NCBI RefSeq assembly: GCF_000227115.2
Contig: NC_016482.1
Span: 62,001 to 126,000, forward strand
DNA: 64,000 bases
Direction: 5' to 3'
Source of the DNA: Naumovozyma dairenensis CBS 421
Taxonomy: Eukaryota; Ascomycota; Saccharomycetes; Saccharomycetales; Saccharomycetaceae
This document shows, piece after piece, positions 63,209 to 64,000 of this stretch (position 1 is the first letter of the stretch; the number at the start of each line of letters is the position of its first letter). The notes under the pieces are model-generated. The model was given only the letters and a program-made list of their open reading frames with translations. It was not told the origin of the DNA and did not search any database. The position numbers and the translations under genes are program-made.

Positions 63209-64000
63209 TTACTCGGTGGTGAGTCCCAAGCTCCTGGCCAACTTGATCAAAATTTCATCATCATTTTCATTATCTTCAAAAGACTCTATCAGCTTTTTTG
63301 TACTATCGAATTGATCTCTTAAATATTCTAGTTTTGCATTCATCGTCTTTTGAAATTCCTGGAATAAATTATTTTTTTACTTTTAATCCATTCTTCAAAA
63401 GTCATATCTAATTCAGTATTAGGCATTTGATTAATGAAAAATGTTAAGTCTCCATCTCTATCATGATGTAGCGTCGCATCATTATTATTAATATATTTCA
63501 ATAATTTATGGAAGTATTTCTTAACAATTAACGTATTCTCATCAATTTTATTCAATTCTTGTAAAAAATCGTTGTTTTTATACTCTTCTTCAATTTTAAA
63601 CCGTTCTTCTAATGGTGATGGACTAATTCTCGGTTGAGAGGATGGTACTTCTGGCATTTCGAAATCTACTTGAACTGAAGAATCTGGGTTTGTAGCTGCA
63701 TGTTGAGATTCATTTTCAACAACAGGAACTGATGATTGTTTTAATGGCGTTTGAATGGAATATGAATGTGAAAGTGATCGTTCTTGCAATATGTGCATGG
63801 TGGAAATGTTTGACGAATGTTGATTTAATCCTATCAAATTGAATTTTGAACTAGAATTGGAATTAACATTGAAATTTGATTCATGTTGCGGTAATATGAT
63901 ACTTGTTCTATTAGAGATGCCTAAGACGCCGCCTGTTCTCATGTTTGAACCTGCCTTCACAAAATCAGGAACAGAAGTTGATTCCATTGGAGGCGTACCT
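63209..64000 (-). CDS. BIR1: Chromosomal passenger protein Bir1 (survivin), C-terminal part, apparent frameshift
   Basis: Yeast survivin acts with Sli15 and Ipl1 at kinetochores. The window holds only the C-terminal part; the N-terminal BIR repeats lie off the right edge. Identity rests on position next to GRR1 (YJR089W next to YJR090C) and on the Ser-rich tail leading to a helical MTFEEWIKSKK end, so the call is less certain than others. The open frame stops at 63340. One frame over, an excellent helical continuation runs 52 more codons to a TAA at 63209-63211. One base added to the A7 run (plus-strand T7 at 63372-63378) would join them. Confidence 0.75.

Overview
This is nuclear DNA of a budding yeast of the family Saccharomycetaceae, from a post-whole-genome-duplication lineage. 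Nearly every gene outside one 9 kb patch is recognisable as an orthologue of the S. cerevisiae chromosome X right-arm block YJR089W-YJR117W, in dense, almost intron-free order. Low GC, long Asn/Gln runs and (TA)n tracts suggest a Naumovozyma-like genome; this genus-level guess is inference. Gene identities come from reading the proteins. S. cerevisiae gene orders and lengths are from memory.

Layout. 1-2400: STE24 (C-terminus off the left edge) and TDA4, minus strand. 3057-25239: ADO1, ECM27, LIH1, a small hypothetical gene, CPA2, MOH1, YMR1, PXP2, RSM7 and a YJR115W/ECM13-family gene. 25785-29377: SOD1, VPS25, RSM26, AIM25. 29649-38430: an accessory patch inserted between AIM25 and YUH1, which are neighbours in S. 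cerevisiae. 38433-64000: YUH1, a YJR098C orthologue, JJJ3, SFC1, IME1, FIP1, BUD4, JSN1, GRR1 and BIR1 (start off the right edge). A 20-base assembly gap lies at 59042-59061.

Compared with S. cerevisiae, the segment ADO1...YJR115W (about 22 kb) is inverted as a unit between SOD1 and TDA4, with every gene orientation flipped. URA8, NNF1, RPL43B, YJR096W and ABM1 are absent. MOH1, which S. cerevisiae keeps on its chromosome II sister block, is here instead, a sign of reciprocal loss after genome duplication.

The genes do unrelated housekeeping work: a-factor maturation (STE24), adenosine salvage (ADO1), arginine-branch carbamoyl phosphate (CPA2), PI3P turnover (YMR1), endosomal sorting (VPS25), mitochondrial translation (RSM7, RSM26), superoxide defence (SOD1), diphthamide synthesis (JJJ3), succinate/fumarate exchange (SFC1), mRNA 3'-end formation and control (FIP1, JSN1), bud-site choice (BUD4), ubiquitin control (YUH1, GRR1), chromosome segregation (BIR1) and meiotic entry (IME1).

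The least explained part is the accessory patch. It holds one intact 351-codon gene of a family I do not recognise and at least four decayed relatives on both strands. One of these is a long pseudogene whose interrupting stops are mostly TAA, and one is a fragment about 91% identical to the intact gene in inverted orientation. A 284-aa predicted membrane protein lies at the edge. It looks like a birth-and-death gene cluster and is the best candidate for something undescribed here. Other points of interest are three AACCTCAA (Rme1-site-like) motifs just upstream of IME1, an apparent homopolymer frameshift at the 3' end of BIR1, and a ~90-bp repeat shared by two distant intergenic sites.
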